Positions 8,479 through 17,859 are shown, counted from the stretch's first letter. The stretch is DNA of 64,000 nt from Oceanobacter sp. 1_MG-2023 (GCF_030689025.1 NZ_JAUYWA010000010.1:1-64000), one strand, 5' to 3'. A program made the numbers and translations. Notes: generated by a model from the sequence alone, not told the origin.

Positions 8479-9348
8479 TCAGACGCTGGCGGCGCGCTGT
8501 TTCAGCCAGAGCTTCTGGGTACGCTTGTTCTGACGCTGTTGCAATTCCTCTTGCAGACGAGGCAATACCTCATCCAGAGGCATCAGGGTGGCCGGGTGGA
8601 TTTTTTCACACCACAATAAATGCCAGCCCAATTCGCTTTCAATCGGACCTCGCAGCTCGTCTTCCGACATCGAAAACAAGGCCTTGTCCAGCTCAGGGAA
8701 CAGGGTGCCGGCACGAACCTCCCCCAACAAACCGCCATTCAGGCTGGTCGGACACTCGGAGTGTTTCAGTGCCTGCTCGGCAAAACGCTTGGGCGAACGC
8801 TTCACCCGACGCGTGATCTCCTCCAGACGCTGGTAAGCCGCGTTGCGTTCGTTCTCGGCAAAGCCTTCGTTCACGGTAATCAGAATATGTCGGGCGGTAC
8901 GGATTTCGGGCTTGGCAAAACGTTCTGGATGCAGGTAATAAAACAAGGTCGCTTCGGTCGCATCAACATGCACTCCCCGGCTACCCACCAACTCCATCAC
9001 CGCTTCGACCGTTAACTCCCGCAACAGACCGTCACGCAAGTCATCAGTCCCCAGCCCGTTATGCTCCAATGCTTCTTCAAATTGCGCATCGGACTCATAC
9101 CGTTGGCGAATCTGATCCAGAGCCGCGTCCAGTTGAGAGGTCGGAACACTCACCTGTGCCGCTTCCGGGCTGGCCAGTATCAACTGTTCCAACGCCAGCT
9201 CATTACTGGCGATACGTTGTAATTTGCGCGCCTGCTCAGGCGTGAGCTCATGAGGTGAACAACCGAATTGCTCGCCAGCAATCCGCAGCTCACGGTAACC
9301 ATTCAGTGGTCTGTCCTCATGCTCGACAGATCGGGCCAGTGCACTCAT
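8479..9348 (-). CDS. nifM: NifM, parvulin-type peptidyl-prolyl isomerase
   Basis: 289 aa. NifM is needed to fold and activate the Fe protein NifH. The N-terminal half is alpha-helical, SurA-like. The C-terminal half (about 145-255) is a rotamase domain with the typical RTARHILITVNE start, the GGLLGEVRAGTLFPELDKALFSM-type core and a GWHLLWCE end. Its ATG overlaps the nifZ stop by 4 nt, indicating coupled translation. Confidence 0.93.
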   Translation of the reverse strand: MSALARSVEHEDRPLNGYRELRIAGEQFGCSPHELTPEQARKLQRIASNELALEQLILASPEAAQVSVPTSQLDAALDQIRQRYESDAQFEEALEHNGLGTDDLRDGLLRELTVEAVMELVGSRGVHVDATEATLFYYLHPERFAKPEIRTARHILITVNEGFAENERNAAYQRLEEITRRVKRSPKRFAEQALKHSECPTSLNGGLLGEVRAGTLFPELDKALFSMSEDELRGPIESELGWHLLWCEKIHPATLMPLDEVLPRLQEELQQRQNKRTQKLWLKQRAASV

Positions 9349-9833
9349 GCTGCTCCCCCTGCTATTTGTGAATCCTCATGCTCCACCGGCGGACGATCAT
9401 CATCCGGAGCTTCAAGTGCCGCTTCTGGAACCTGAAAGGTACGACCGTGAAAACGAGCGTGATAAAACAACTTGCCGTCTTCACGGATCACCCGGGATAT
9501 TTCTCCCAGATCCCCTGGCTGAACCACCTCCTCACCCTGACTCGACATCGACACAGTTGCCACCACCGCATCCCGGAACTCAAAACGGTTGCTGATCCAG
9601 TACGCATCCGCCGGGATCAACTCTTCCTCGCGGCAGCCAACCGTGCAGCCAGTATCCAGAAAGTGCACCCGATAGATCAGCTGGTCTTGCAAGTAGGTGC
9701 CGACGTCGTAAACACAACCAATGGCACCTCGCTGAATCAGCAGCTCCCCGACGTCCTTGCCGGGGTAAGTACCATCGTTACGGACGTTGCGAATCAGCCT
9801 TACTTCATCGCCATACTCATAGGCAGGTTTCAC
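9345..9833 (-). CDS. nifZ: NifZ nitrogenase maturation protein
   Basis: 162 aa. NifZ assists maturation of the second P-cluster of the MoFe protein. The family start is clear (YEYGDEVRLIRNVRNDGTYPG, then GELLIQRGAIGCVYDVGTYL). A second, divergent copy of the same fold may follow (AVVATVSMSSQGEEVVQPGDLGEI), making it longer than short NifZ forms. It lies between nifW (21-bp gap) and nifM (4-nt overlap). Confidence 0.92.
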   Translation of the reverse strand: MKPAYEYGDEVRLIRNVRNDGTYPGKDVGELLIQRGAIGCVYDVGTYLQDQLIYRVHFLDTGCTVGCREEELIPADAYWISNRFEFRDAVVATVSMSSQGEEVVQPGDLGEISRVIREDGKLFYHARFHGRTFQVPEAALEAPDDDRPPVEHEDSQIAGGAA

Positions 9834-9854
9834 AGGCTCCTCCTTTTGCTTGAA

Positions 9855-10193
9855 TTACAGCAGGCTATCCAATGGTACAAAGCCGGTTTGTGGCTCGTGC
9901 ATACGGAACACTTTGAATACCTTTTCGGTCAGGGCATCAGATTCCACAAAATCGGAATAAGCACGTTCAAGCAGTGCCCGATAGACAGAGCGCAAGGCTT
10001 CGTCATTACCCAGATGTGTTGCCATGGAGTCTTCACTCTGACTCAGGTAGTCGTGATAACGCTGCATGATATGCAGCCGGTTCACATGAACCACAGCCGG
10101 ATCAAAAGGTACGCCGAAATACTCCAGAAAGTCCTCCGCCGACACCAATTCATCCAATGCGTCTTCCAGGCTCAATTCGTCTTGCAGTTCCAT
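9855..10193 (-). CDS. nifW: NifW nitrogenase stabilising/protective protein
   Basis: 112 aa, the usual length. NifW binds the MoFe protein and helps its maturation or oxygen protection. The signature FLEYFGVPFDPAVVHVNRLHI is complete, followed by the RYHDYL helix and a C-terminal VFRMHEPQTGFVPL segment. A 161-bp gap separates it from the TPR gene upstream; I saw no promoter in it. Confidence 0.92.
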   Translation of the reverse strand: MELQDELSLEDALDELVSAEDFLEYFGVPFDPAVVHVNRLHIMQRYHDYLSQSEDSMATHLGNDEALRSVYRALLERAYSDFVESDALTEKVFKVFRMHEPQTGFVPLDSLL

Positions 10194-10354
10194 AGCGTTA
10201 CCCCTCTGTTAGGTCGCTGTTAGATAGCTCTCGTCATCAATCACGTTATTCATCACGTCTTGTCAGCTCATCGTCGGGTCGTCGTCGCACAATGGCCGGA
10301 CACCCGCCGATGGTCGCAGCAAGTCAGTCGCTTGCTGTCCGTTCTTCTCTATTC

Positions 10355-10882
10355 TTATGATACTGCCGGGGTGACTGGCTGGTTATTGACCACCACGGCC
10401 GGGCCAATCGATTGCAGTAACGATCGGGCACCCAACCGGTCGCTGGTATCAAACTCCACCACCTTGTTCAGCATCCGTATCCCTTCGGCCATATCACCCA
10501 GCCGCAGTGTCAGATAGGCGGCTCCTTTCAAGGCCAGCAGGTAAAAGCGCACCCGGGTAAAAGATTCCAGCACCCCCCGTTTCAAATCGTCGGAGGTGAG
10601 CTTTTCCCAATGGTCCGGAAAGCCGATTCCAGGGGCAATCTCAGCCATCACTTCATGGGCGACGGCAATCGCTTCAGGCAAACGATGCTGGTAGTAATAA
10701 AACCGGTACAGGCCAACCAGAACCGTCATATGAGCAGGAGCCCGGGCATAGGCTTTTAACAAGTAGCCTTCTGCATCCCCATCGCCGTATGCATATGCTG
10801 CCCGGTTCATGAGCTCTTCAACTTCCGCGGTCAGCGGCTCGTCGAAATACATCATCTGGCCTTTGAAATCCTGCAAGTCCAT
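10355..10882 (-). CDS. Nif-operon tetratricopeptide-like protein
   Basis: 175 aa, all-helical, with TPR-like repeats (EGYLLKAYARAPAHMTVLVG, and YLTLRLGDMAEGIRMLNKVV). No signal peptide or cysteine motif is seen. It begins 5 bp after cysE, inside the nifV-cysE-nifW run. Genes of this kind sit at this place in some Pseudomonas and Azotobacter nif clusters, but their function is not known. A scaffold or chaperone role in cofactor assembly is only a guess. Confidence 0.75.
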   Translation of the reverse strand: MDLQDFKGQMMYFDEPLTAEVEELMNRAAYAYGDGDAEGYLLKAYARAPAHMTVLVGLYRFYYYQHRLPEAIAVAHEVMAEIAPGIGFPDHWEKLTSDDLKRGVLESFTRVRFYLLALKGAAYLTLRLGDMAEGIRMLNKVVEFDTSDRLGARSLLQSIGPAVVVNNQPVTPAVS

Positions 10883-10887
10883 GCTGC

Positions 10888-11679
10888 TTACCTCACCGTC
10901 CCCAATGACTGCCGGGCCTTGATCACCTGTCCACCAGGGCAGTCCTGTTCACAAATCTGATTATCTGTCTCGCAATGGCTGTAGCGCTCTTCGGCATCCC
11001 GGCTATCAAGGCGGGATTCCAACAGGTCAATCCGGCTTAACAAACAGCTGATCGCTTTACCAACAGGGTCTGGTATCAAATGATGGTCCAGATCGATGCC
11101 ATAAGGGTTGAGCAAGCCCGCTTCGCGCAGTTTGACTACCTTGCCTGGAATCCCTACCACGGTGCATTGTTCAGGAACGTCCTCGACCACAACGGAATTG
11201 GCCCCAACCCGACTGCCGCTACCGACAGTAATATTGCCGAGAATCTTGGCTCCGGCTCCTACCATCACGCCATCTCCCAAGGTTGGATGACGCTTGCCCT
11301 TGTTCCAGCTGGTGCCTCCCAGCGTCACGCCGTGATAAAGCGTGACATCGTCACCAACGACGGCGGTTTCGCCGATCACCACACAAGCGCCGTGGTCGAT
11401 AAAAAAACGGGCGCCGATTGTCGCTCCAGGATGAATATCCACATTACTGAGCAAGCGGGCAAAACAGGACAGCCAGCGGGCAGCGTAACACCAGCCCCGC
11501 AGCCATAACCGGTGCGAGATACGGTGAAAAATCAGCGCGTGTACACCAGGATATGTGGTCAACACTTCGAAGGTCGTGCGGGCTGCCGGATCTCGTTCAA
11601 ACACGCTGGCAATGTCTTCACGCCATTGCGACCACAACGATTGGCGAGCCGTTAGCTGGCGACTGGATGTAGCTGACAT
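10888..11679 (-). CDS. cysE: Serine O-acetyltransferase, nif-linked
   Basis: 263 aa. CysE makes O-acetylserine from serine and acetyl-CoA for cysteine synthesis. The N-terminal helical domain is followed by left-handed beta-helix hexapeptides ([57 protein letters not shown]) with the catalytic Asp-His pair in FIDHG. The start overlaps the nifV end by 28 nt and has its own GAGGAG site. In a nif operon next to nifS, its job is probably to supply cysteine as the sulfur source for Fe-S clusters and cofactor. The last 40 residues, with three cysteines, are not typical of CysE. Confidence 0.93.
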   Translation of the reverse strand: MSATSSRQLTARQSLWSQWREDIASVFERDPAARTTFEVLTTYPGVHALIFHRISHRLWLRGWCYAARWLSCFARLLSNVDIHPGATIGARFFIDHGACVVIGETAVVGDDVTLYHGVTLGGTSWNKGKRHPTLGDGVMVGAGAKILGNITVGSGSRVGANSVVVEDVPEQCTVVGIPGKVVKLREAGLLNPYGIDLDHHLIPDPVGKAISCLLSRIDLLESRLDSRDAEERYSHCETDNQICEQDCPGGQVIKARQSLGTVR

Positions 11680-12857
11680 ACGTTCATCTCCTCTGTCGGG
11701 CCATTGGCGCTATGGCCATGGCCCATGACTGGCTCCAACGCAAGATACAAGTCCACCAACTGGCTGGCCGATGGCACCTGCTTGGAACGAGTGACCCAAA
11801 TGCGAAGCTGTTGCAGTAACACCGGAACCTGCCAACTCAGCAGCTCGATACCAATGTCCTGGTAGGCCCGGATCAGCCCGTGTTTACCGGAATGCTTGCC
11901 CAGTACCATCTGGTGCTGGCGGCCCAGCTCCAGAGGATCAAGGCCCTGATAATTCAGTGGATCCTTGATCAGACCATCAACATGAATACCGGCTTCATGA
12001 GTGAAGACGCCTGCCCCCACAATGCTTTTGTTCCAGCTGACGCTACGTCCTGAAGCCTGTTCAACCAGGGCAGACAAGCCGGGCATCAACAGGGTATTCA
12101 CGCCGGTTTCAAGCTGGTGCAAGTGCTTCAGCGCCAGGACACACTCTTCCAGCGGTGCATTCCCTGCCCGTTCACCCAGACCATTCACCGTTGTATTGAT
12201 ATGAGTGGCTCCACCCATCACCGCCGCCAAGGTATTGGCGGTGGCCAGGCCGTAGTCGTCGTGGGCGTGCATCTCCAGCTCCAGGTCAGTACGACGACGC
12301 AGAGTGCGCATGCTGTCGAGTACCGAGAATGGCTGCATGATGCCAACCGTATCGGCAAACCGCAGACGCCGGGCACCGGCATTGGCGGCGATATCGGCCA
12401 GACGGGCAACAAAGTCAGCATCGGCTCTGGAGGCATCTTCACACCCCAGGCAGACTTCGAAACCGGCATCACCGGCGGTGGCTACCAGACGCTCGACCTG
12501 GCCTTCGACCCAGCGCCGGTCGCGACCCAGTTTGTGGGTAATCTGTTGATCCGATACCGGAATCGACAAATCCACCATATCCACATCCAGACCCCGTACC
12601 GCATCCAGATCCTGATCAAACAAACGGCACCAGGCCAACAGGCGCGACGACAGCCCCAGCTCGGCAATGGCTTGCATCACCTCTCGTTCTTCATCTCCCA
12701 TCGCCGGAATGCCGATTTCCAGCTCCGGCACACCCATCGCCGACAGATGACTGGCAATGGCCAGTTTTTCATCTGCGGTAAAGGCAACGCCGGCGCTTTG
12801 CTCGCCATCACGTAACGTGGTGTCATCAATAACAATGGCAGGAAGTTCTGTGGTCAT
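11652..12857 (-). CDS. nifV: Homocitrate synthase
   Basis: 401 aa. NifV condenses acetyl-CoA with 2-oxoglutarate to homocitrate, the organic ligand of FeMo-co. The HMGL-like TIM barrel shows [13 protein letters not shown] near the N-terminus, the metal-binding [12 protein letters not shown], and [18 protein letters not shown]. The start was set at the ATG 7 bp after AGGAG; an ATG eight codons upstream overlaps the region before that site. Confidence 0.95.
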   Translation of the reverse strand: MTTELPAIVIDDTTLRDGEQSAGVAFTADEKLAIASHLSAMGVPELEIGIPAMGDEEREVMQAIAELGLSSRLLAWCRLFDQDLDAVRGLDVDMVDLSIPVSDQQITHKLGRDRRWVEGQVERLVATAGDAGFEVCLGCEDASRADADFVARLADIAANAGARRLRFADTVGIMQPFSVLDSMRTLRRRTDLELEMHAHDDYGLATANTLAAVMGGATHINTTVNGLGERAGNAPLEECVLALKHLHQLETGVNTLLMPGLSALVEQASGRSVSWNKSIVGAGVFTHEAGIHVDGLIKDPLNYQGLDPLELGRQHQMVLGKHSGKHGLIRAYQDIGIELLSWQVPVLLQQLRIWVTRSKQVPSASQLVDLYLALEPVMGHGHSANGPTEEMNVCQLHPVAS

Positions 12858-12883
12858 GGTCGCGCTCCTGTGCTCAGTCAAAC

Positions 12884-14092
12884 TCAGGCGTAAACAGGCG
12901 CAAAGGCTTGTTCAGGGTTTTCCACCGGACCGTTTTCATCCCAATAAGGTGACAGCTTGCGCAACTTGGCGACAATCGGTGGCACAGCTTCGATCACCCG
13001 TTCAATTTCTTCCGGAGTGTTATAACGGCTGAGAGAGAAACGCACCGTGCCATGAGCTGCGGTATAAGGAATGCCCATCGCCTTCATCACATGGGATGGT
13101 TCCAACGAACCAGAGGTACAGGCAGAACCAGACGACGCCGCAATACCAGCCTTGTTCATCAGCAACAGGATGGCTTCGCCTTCGATGTATTCAAAAGCAA
13201 TATTCAGCGTATTTGGCAGACGGTTGGAGGGATCTCCGGTCACAAAGGAATGCGGCACAGCGGCAAGGATGCCGGCCTGCAAACGGTCACGCAGCTTGGC
13301 CACTTCGGTATTTTCATACTCCATGTGCTCCATCGCCAGGTCACAGGCTTTGCCCAGCCCAACGATTCCCACTGTGTTTTCGGTGCCGGCACGACGACCA
13401 CGCTCCTGATGGCCACCCCGCAGCAGTGGACGAAAACGTACACCACGGCGCAGATACAACACGCCTACGCCTTTGGGCGCGTGCAACTTGTGCCCGGACA
13501 ACGACAGCATATGGATGCAGGTATCCTGCAGGTTCATGGGGATCTTGCCCACGGCCTGCACCGCATCGGTATGGAACAACACACCGGCGGCATCAGCCAG
13601 CTCGGCCATTTCCAGTACCGGGAAAATGGTACCGGTTTCGTTATTGGCCCACATCACGGAGACAATGGCGACCTGGTCTGTCAGCAGCTTTTTGTACTCT
13701 TCCAGATCCAGTCGGCCCTTGTCATCGACGGCCAGCTTGTGGACGGTGTAACCCTCGGTGGCGAGGTAATCGCACAGGTTCAGTACCGCAGGATGTTCCA
13801 CCACCGTAGTGATGATTTCCTTGCGTTCCGGCTGGGCTTTCAGTGCCGACAGGATAGCGGTGGAGTCCGATTCAGAGCCACAGGAAGTGAAGATGATTTC
13901 CGAATCGTGCTCTGCCCCCAGAATGTTCTGTACACTTTTGCGGGCAGCCTTGAGGGCAAATCCAACCTTGTTGCCAAAACTGTGCATGGAGGACGGATTA
14001 CCAAACTGCTCACTGAAATACGGCATCACCGCATCAACCACTTCGGGATCGCACATGGTAGTGGCGTTATTGTCGAGGTAAATATCAGCCAT
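12884..14092 (-). CDS. nifS: Cysteine desulfurase NifS
   Basis: 402 aa. NifS takes sulfur from cysteine with PLP and passes it to NifU. The class V aminotransferase fold has the PLP lysine at 202 in [11 protein letters not shown] and the persulfide-forming cysteine at 325 in [10 protein letters not shown]. The N-terminus YLDNNATT is typical. The gap to nifU is 2 bp. Confidence 0.97.
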   Translation of the reverse strand: MADIYLDNNATTMCDPEVVDAVMPYFSEQFGNPSSMHSFGNKVGFALKAARKSVQNILGAEHDSEIIFTSCGSESDSTAILSALKAQPERKEIITTVVEHPAVLNLCDYLATEGYTVHKLAVDDKGRLDLEEYKKLLTDQVAIVSVMWANNETGTIFPVLEMAELADAAGVLFHTDAVQAVGKIPMNLQDTCIHMLSLSGHKLHAPKGVGVLYLRRGVRFRPLLRGGHQERGRRAGTENTVGIVGLGKACDLAMEHMEYENTEVAKLRDRLQAGILAAVPHSFVTGDPSNRLPNTLNIAFEYIEGEAILLLMNKAGIAASSGSACTSGSLEPSHVMKAMGIPYTAAHGTVRFSLSRYNTPEEIERVIEAVPPIVAKLRKLSPYWDENGPVENPEQAFAPVYA

Positions 14093-14094
14093 GA

Positions 14095-15015
14095 TCAGAC
14101 TCCTGCAATTTCAACGGGACGTTCGGTGTGAGGGATAACCTTGATAAATTCACCCAGTTCTTCGATCAGCTTCTGTTGCACGCCACCCAGTGTCATGGCG
14201 GCCATCTGGCACCCGGAACAGGCTCCGACCAGCTTGACGTAAACGTTTTTGCCTTCCACATCCAGCAGCTCGACATCACCGCCATCGGCCTGCAAGGCCG
14301 GGCGTAATCCTTCCAGGACTTGCTGGATTTTCAGGATACGTTGCACCGTGCTTAACTTGGCGGGCGGCGTTGGCTCGGCCTTTGTTTCTGCCAGATTCAC
14401 AAAGCCTTCTTTTTTACCGATTGCACCTGGCGCAAAGGTTTCACCACGAGCAGCCAACTCTTCGGAGAGAATATTCTCGATGCCTTCGTGACAAGAGGAG
14501 CAACCACCACCAGCTTTGGTGTAGTTTGTGACTTCTTCCACGGTGCTGAGGTTATTGGCCTTGATGGTGTCACGGATCATCACGTCATCGATCGCAAAGC
14601 ATTTGCAGATCAATGCACCTTCTTCATGATCATCGGTCCAGACTTCGCCACGATAATTGGCCACTGCCGCCTGCAAGGCTTCACGCCCCATCACGGAACA
14701 GTGCATTTTTTCCGGAGGCAGGCCGTCGAGGAAATCCGCGATATCCTGATTGCTGATTTCCAGCGCCTGATCCAGGGTCTTGCCTTTCACCATTTCGGTC
14801 AGGGCAGAAGAAGAGGCGATGGCGGAGCCACAACCGAAGGTCTGGAACCCGGCGTCCAGAATAATCTCGGTATCGGGTTCAACTTTCAGTGTCAGGCGCA
14901 GGGCGTCACCACAGCTGATGGAACCGACGTCACCAACCGCATTGGCCTCAGTGACCGATCCGGCGTTTTTAGGGTTGTAGAAGTGTTCTTTAACGGTTTC
15001 AGAGTAATCCCACAT
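14095..15015 (-). CDS. nifU: Fe-S cluster scaffold NifU
   Basis: 306 aa, full three-domain NifU. The N-terminal IscU-like scaffold has Cys35, Cys62 and Cys106. The middle Bfd-like domain has a permanent [2Fe-2S] cluster on Cys137, Cys139, Cys172 and Cys175. The C-terminal Nfu domain has CSGC at 266-269. It assembles clusters from NifS sulfur for NifH and for FeMo-co synthesis. A 67-bp gap separates it from iscA. Confidence 0.97.
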   Translation of the reverse strand: MWDYSETVKEHFYNPKNAGSVTEANAVGDVGSISCGDALRLTLKVEPDTEIILDAGFQTFGCGSAIASSSALTEMVKGKTLDQALEISNQDIADFLDGLPPEKMHCSVMGREALQAAVANYRGEVWTDDHEEGALICKCFAIDDVMIRDTIKANNLSTVEEVTNYTKAGGGCSSCHEGIENILSEELAARGETFAPGAIGKKEGFVNLAETKAEPTPPAKLSTVQRILKIQQVLEGLRPALQADGGDVELLDVEGKNVYVKLVGACSGCQMAAMTLGGVQQKLIEELGEFIKVIPHTERPVEIAGV

Positions 15016-15082
15016 AATTCTGCTCCTGGTATCGATGCCGGATTGCGGCGAGTCTGGATCGGATATAAATCAGCGATTGCAT

Positions 15083-15406
15083 TCAGGCGCTGAATGATTT
15101 GCCACAACCACAACTGTTGGATGCATTCGGGTTTTCAAACTTGAAGCCACTGCCTTCAAAGCCGTCGACAAAATCCACCGTCACGCCCTCCAGCAGCGCT
15201 GCACTGTTTTCATCAACCAGTACGGTAAGGCCGGAAAAATCCAGTACCTCATCCCCTTGGGTAACGTTCTCTTCCAGCTTCATGCCATATTGAAAGCCGG
15301 AACAGCCGCCACCTTCGACCTTGATGCGCAGACCCGCCATCGGGGCCTCGCTGGACTGCATAAAACGGCGAACTGCGGAAATTGCACTATCGGTCATTGT
15401 GATCAT
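15083..15406 (-). CDS. iscA: Nif-specific A-type Fe-S carrier
   Basis: 107 aa from the ATG that follows AGGAGG at 7 bp; the longer reading frame upstream would run over the promoter and is rejected. The three ligand cysteines of A-type carriers are present: Cys35 in GGGCSGF and Cys99/Cys101 in NSCGCGKSF. It probably passes clusters from NifU to targets. It is the first gene of the second nif operon, 77 bp downstream of a sigma-54 promoter, as iscA(nif) is in A. vinelandii. Confidence 0.95.
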   Translation of the reverse strand: MITMTDSAISAVRRFMQSSEAPMAGLRIKVEGGGCSGFQYGMKLEENVTQGDEVLDFSGLTVLVDENSAALLEGVTVDFVDGFEGSGFKFENPNASNSCGCGKSFSA

Positions 15407-15482
15407 GATGTTGCCTCCTGTGGCTACGGCCGCTCCCGGCAAATGACTGGAGCCGGCTGGAAAGGGTTGCCTGAAGAGAAAG

Positions 15483-15498
15483 TGCAATCGATATGCCA
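15483..15498 (-). promoter_or_regulatory. Sigma-54 promoter of the iscA-nifUSV operon
   Basis: Minus-strand TGGCATATCGATTGCA: TGGCA at -24, TTGCA at -12, with GG-N10-GC spacing. It lies 77 bp before the iscA ATG. Confidence 0.9.
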
Positions 15499-15564
15499 CG
15501 CCAAATACGTATAAAAAAATGTTTATAATTCAGTCAGTTAAAGACAATGTCGGGAATGAAACGA

Positions 15565-15608
15565 TGTAGCGAACACAACGCAGGCAAGGCTTTGTCGTAG
15601 TTACTACA
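15565..15608. promoter_or_regulatory. NifA site(s) of the iscA operon
   Basis: A full TGT-N10-ACA lies at 15593-15608. A near match (TGT-N10-ACG) at 15565-15580 sits inside ACGATGTAGCGAACACAAC, an element shared with the nifE upstream region. The full site is 94 bp and the near match 66 bp from the -24 element. A 12-bp perfect palindrome, ACAAGCGCTTGT (15606-15617), and outer arms TTGTCGTA 15592-15599 / TACGACAA 15628-15635 overlap the region. The rest of the 15407-15843 gap holds no supported gene. Confidence 0.7.
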
Positions 15609-15786
15609 AGCGCTTGTGTTGGGTTTATACGACAAGCGAAAGCGAACCTTTGCCAGACCTCGCGCCTGGCAACTGGCGTATATCCCGGCACAAGATAGCC
15701 ACCAGGAAGTTGCGCAATCGGGCAAGAGGAATGATGAATAATCAAAAATGGCAGGGATGTATCAGGAAGGGAGAATGGAAGCAGGG

Positions 15787-15822
15787 AACAAGGGCCAGTG
15801 AGTGCTTTCCTGGCCACTTGTT
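15787..15822. repeat. Long inverted repeat after the nifENX operon
   Basis: AACAAGGGCCAG (15787-15798) pairs with CTGGCCACTTGTT (15810-15822): 12 bp with one bulge and an 11-nt loop. A short T-run follows on the plus strand only, so as a terminator for the minus-strand nif operon it lacks the usual U-tract. It may instead act as an mRNA 3'-end stabiliser. Confidence 0.5.
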
Positions 15823-15843
15823 TTATAACGTTCTGAGCATTGC

Positions 15844-16254
15844 TCAGGGCACCGGGATCAGTCGTAATTCAGTCTTGAGCGTGCTCGCTTGCCCCCAGGC
15901 CGTCACCGCTTCGACAAACCAGGCCGGTTTGTCTGGATGAACACACAACACATCGTATTCTGCGAACAATTGATCATCTGGCAGTAACTGCACCGTTCCC
16001 TGATTCATCCCCAAGGGGGTTTTCCAGTAACATTGCAGCGACTCACTCTGATCAAACGGATCGATGCGGATCTCGGCAGCATCAAACGCCGCCGTAATAC
16101 CCGGACAATGCTCAGCCAGGCCGATCTTGCCCAGTTCCGCCAGTAACGCCTGCTGAACGGCGTTGATGCGAGCCTTTTCCTCGACCAGGCGCTCGGCCGC
16201 TGTCCCGGAGACAGCGTCGTGCTGTAACGAGCTGGCCAGCAGGCTCACTGCCAT
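15844..16254 (-). CDS. Nif-cluster protein of unknown function
   Basis: 136 aa. No recognised catalytic motif or signal peptide. The first 50 residues are helical (AAERLVEEKARINAVQQALLAELGKIG) and the rest is rich in beta strand, ending in a VTAWGQASTLKTELRLIPVP tail. Its start overlaps the ferredoxin gene by 10 nt, so it is translated with the nifENX operon, of which it is the last gene. Similarly placed short ORFs exist after nifX in A. vinelandii; I cannot assign a job. Confidence 0.7.
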   Translation of the reverse strand: MAVSLLASSLQHDAVSGTAAERLVEEKARINAVQQALLAELGKIGLAEHCPGITAAFDAAEIRIDPFDQSESLQCYWKTPLGMNQGTVQLLPDDQLFAEYDVLCVHPDKPAWFVEAVTAWGQASTLKTELRLIPVP

Positions 16255-16571
16255 ACCTCATCCGGGGCAACCTTGTCGAGCCATGGCTCGCCACCGATCA
16301 AGTGTTGGTCGATGATCTGGTCAATATCCTCCAGGGCAACCTGTATATAAAGTGTACCGCCCGGGTACACCAATACATTGGCTCCAGCCCGGCATGGTCC
16401 CAGGCAGCCTGTCGCGACCAGCGACACTTTGCTGAACAAGCCTTTGGCAATCAGGCGTTCAGAAAAAGCCTGCATCAAGGGCGCAGCGCCTTTTTCTCCA
16501 CAACTGGAACGGGGATGCCCCGCTGGGCGCTGCTGACCACAAACAAAGACATGATATTCTGGTTTTGGCAT
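16245..16571 (-). CDS. Thioredoxin-like [2Fe-2S] ferredoxin, nif-linked
   Basis: 108 aa. The cysteine pattern Cys11, Cys24, Cys56, Cys60 (VCGQQRPAGHPRSSCGEKG and TGCLGPCRAG) is that of thioredoxin-fold [2Fe-2S] ferredoxins (Shethna/2FeCp type). It lies 5 bp after fdxB. It is likely an electron carrier for nitrogenase cofactor synthesis; the partner is unknown. Confidence 0.88.
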   Translation of the reverse strand: MPKPEYHVFVCGQQRPAGHPRSSCGEKGAAPLMQAFSERLIAKGLFSKVSLVATGCLGPCRAGANVLVYPGGTLYIQVALEDIDQIIDQHLIGGEPWLDKVAPDEVWQ

Positions 16572-16576
16572 GACGA

Positions 16577-16882
16577 TTACCCCGCTAGTGCTTCATGTGT
16601 GTGACAGCTTTTTGGACAAACACGAGCGCAGGAGACACAGCCAATACAGTCATCTGCATTGGCAATAGTCATTACCTTCATCTCGTCATCATCATCGTAA
16701 AAGTCGTCGTCATCCTCTTCGGCATCGACCACATCCGCACGATCAACAAGATCAAATACATCTCGTGGGCATACCTTGTAACAACGGCCACAGCCGATGC
16801 AGGTCATCGGGTCCAGTGCCGTGACAAATTCAGGCGTCCACTCTTCTCCGCCTCGCGTGCGGCCAACGATAGTGTCAGTCAT
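16577..16882 (-). CDS. fdxB: Nif-specific ferredoxin III, 2[4Fe-4S]
   Basis: 101 aa. Two clusters are bound by CIGCGRCYKVCP (Cys28, 31, 34, 38) and CIGCVSCARVCP (Cys79, 82, 85, 89). A strongly acidic insertion at residues 55-67, almost all Asp and Glu, lies between the clusters, as in other ferredoxin III proteins. The N-terminus GGEEWTPEFVTALD is typical of the nif family. It should carry electrons during cofactor assembly or to nitrogenase. Confidence 0.93.
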   Translation of the reverse strand: MTDTIVGRTRGGEEWTPEFVTALDPMTCIGCGRCYKVCPRDVFDLVDRADVVDAEEDDDDFYDDDDEMKVMTIANADDCIGCVSCARVCPKSCHTHEALAG

Positions 16883-17072
16883 GGCCGATCTCCTCTCTCT
16901 GGTTATAAGTGCTAATCACGGTTGCTTTGTTGTGCCGGGTTCCCCCAACACCATGACGACTCCTGACATGACAACAAGACGAGACGAGCTCTTGCTGGCC
17001 CATTACTCGACTGATGGATCCGGGACGGTTAGCCCGACAGCCAGGAAAGTCCGGTTATTCCAGCGCTATGCT

Positions 17073-17294
17073 TCAGGCCGTTTCGGCCGCTTTGGTTTTT
17101 GTTTCATATTCCGCCTGAGCTGCTTTCCAGGCCTCACAGGCCGCGATCGCTTCCTCGGCCAGGGCTGGCAAGGTCTGGTACTCAGTCCAGAAAGTGTCTT
17201 CAACCACGTCGTGTATTTTTGACGCTATTTCAGTCGCCATACGTTTTTTGGCGCTCACGTTCTTTTTCAGTGCCTTGATCTCTTCGGGAGTCAT
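17073..17294 (-). CDS. DUF683 / CCE_0567-like small nif protein
   Basis: 73 aa. Helical, starting MTPEEIKALKKNVSAKKRMA, with ASKIHDVVED in the middle; it matches the small metal-binding family found after nifX in most nif clusters. It is thought to form a helical hairpin dimer. A 190-bp gap to fdxB holds a sigma-54-like sequence with the wrong spacing. Confidence 0.85.
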   Translation of the reverse strand: MTPEEIKALKKNVSAKKRMATEIASKIHDVVEDTFWTEYQTLPALAEEAIAACEAWKAAQAEYETKTKAAETA

Positions 17295-17355
17295 AAACCG
17301 GCCTCCATTTATCCAATACGTTCATCGGGCCACGCTCGGCCGTGACCCGGCCTCG

Positions 17356-17823
17356 TTACATTTCGGCAACATCCCGATGATTGTTAATCATTGAGACGGC
17401 CTTGCCGCTGACCTTTTCGATCTCGGCAATCATTTTTTCAAGCGAATCAAAACCGAAGCGGTGCACATCACGCAGGGTTTTATCCAGTACCACCAGCTTG
17501 CCCACAATGATCATGGCGCGACCAAAACCTTCGTGAGTAATATTGATAACAGGGACAGCCATTAATCCGGCTTCCTGTTCAATGGTTGTCGCCAGGGCGT
17601 TGTAATACGCCTTGATGCGTGACACGGTGGTTTCGTCCGGATCACCCACTACCGGGATTTCGCGGCGGCGTTCCTTGGTCAGGATCATGGGGTCCAGCAC
17701 TTTGTCGTCACTCCAGGTGTCGTAAGTGCCGTAGCTGTCCATGGCGCGCAATTGCACTACAACCTGACGCACCAGCGGGTTGGCCAGCTGCTCGTGATCA
17801 GCATCAATGACTGTGTCGTTCAT
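17356..17823 (-). CDS. NifX-associated protein (DUF269)
   Basis: 155 aa. Family features are the N-terminal NPLVRQVVVQLRAMDSYGTYDTWSD and the ITHEGFGRAMIIVGKLVV core. It always sits beside nifX and is thought to help handle FeMo-co precursors, but its biochemistry is unproven. It lies 36 bp after nifX. Confidence 0.9.
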   Translation of the reverse strand: MNDTVIDADHEQLANPLVRQVVVQLRAMDSYGTYDTWSDDKVLDPMILTKERRREIPVVGDPDETTVSRIKAYYNALATTIEQEAGLMAVPVINITHEGFGRAMIIVGKLVVLDKTLRDVHRFGFDSLEKMIAEIEKVSGKAVSMINNHRDVAEM

Positions 17824-17859
17824 GGTGTTTCTCCTGAGGATGAAATAGTAGCGGGCGAA

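Noticed and set aside
9378..10223. 281-codon plus-strand ORF
   Set aside because: Antisense to nifZ and nifW, both recognisable; no resemblance to known proteins.
13052..14131. 359-codon plus-strand ORF
   Set aside because: It lies antisense to nifS, whose minus-strand product is complete with all catalytic residues; the plus frame is a shadow.
15083..15499. 138-aa version of iscA
   Set aside because: Its extra N-terminus would be read from DNA containing the sigma-54 promoter (15483-15498); the AGGAGG-linked ATG at 15406 is better.
15787..15822. Rho-independent terminator for the nifENX operon
   Set aside because: The hairpin is strong but the U-tract is on the wrong strand, so it is recorded as an inverted repeat only.
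16923..16937. Sigma-54-like sequence upstream of fdxB (minus strand CGGCACAACAAAGCA)
   Set aside because: The GG to GC spacing is 9 rather than the required 10, and no NifA site lies nearby.
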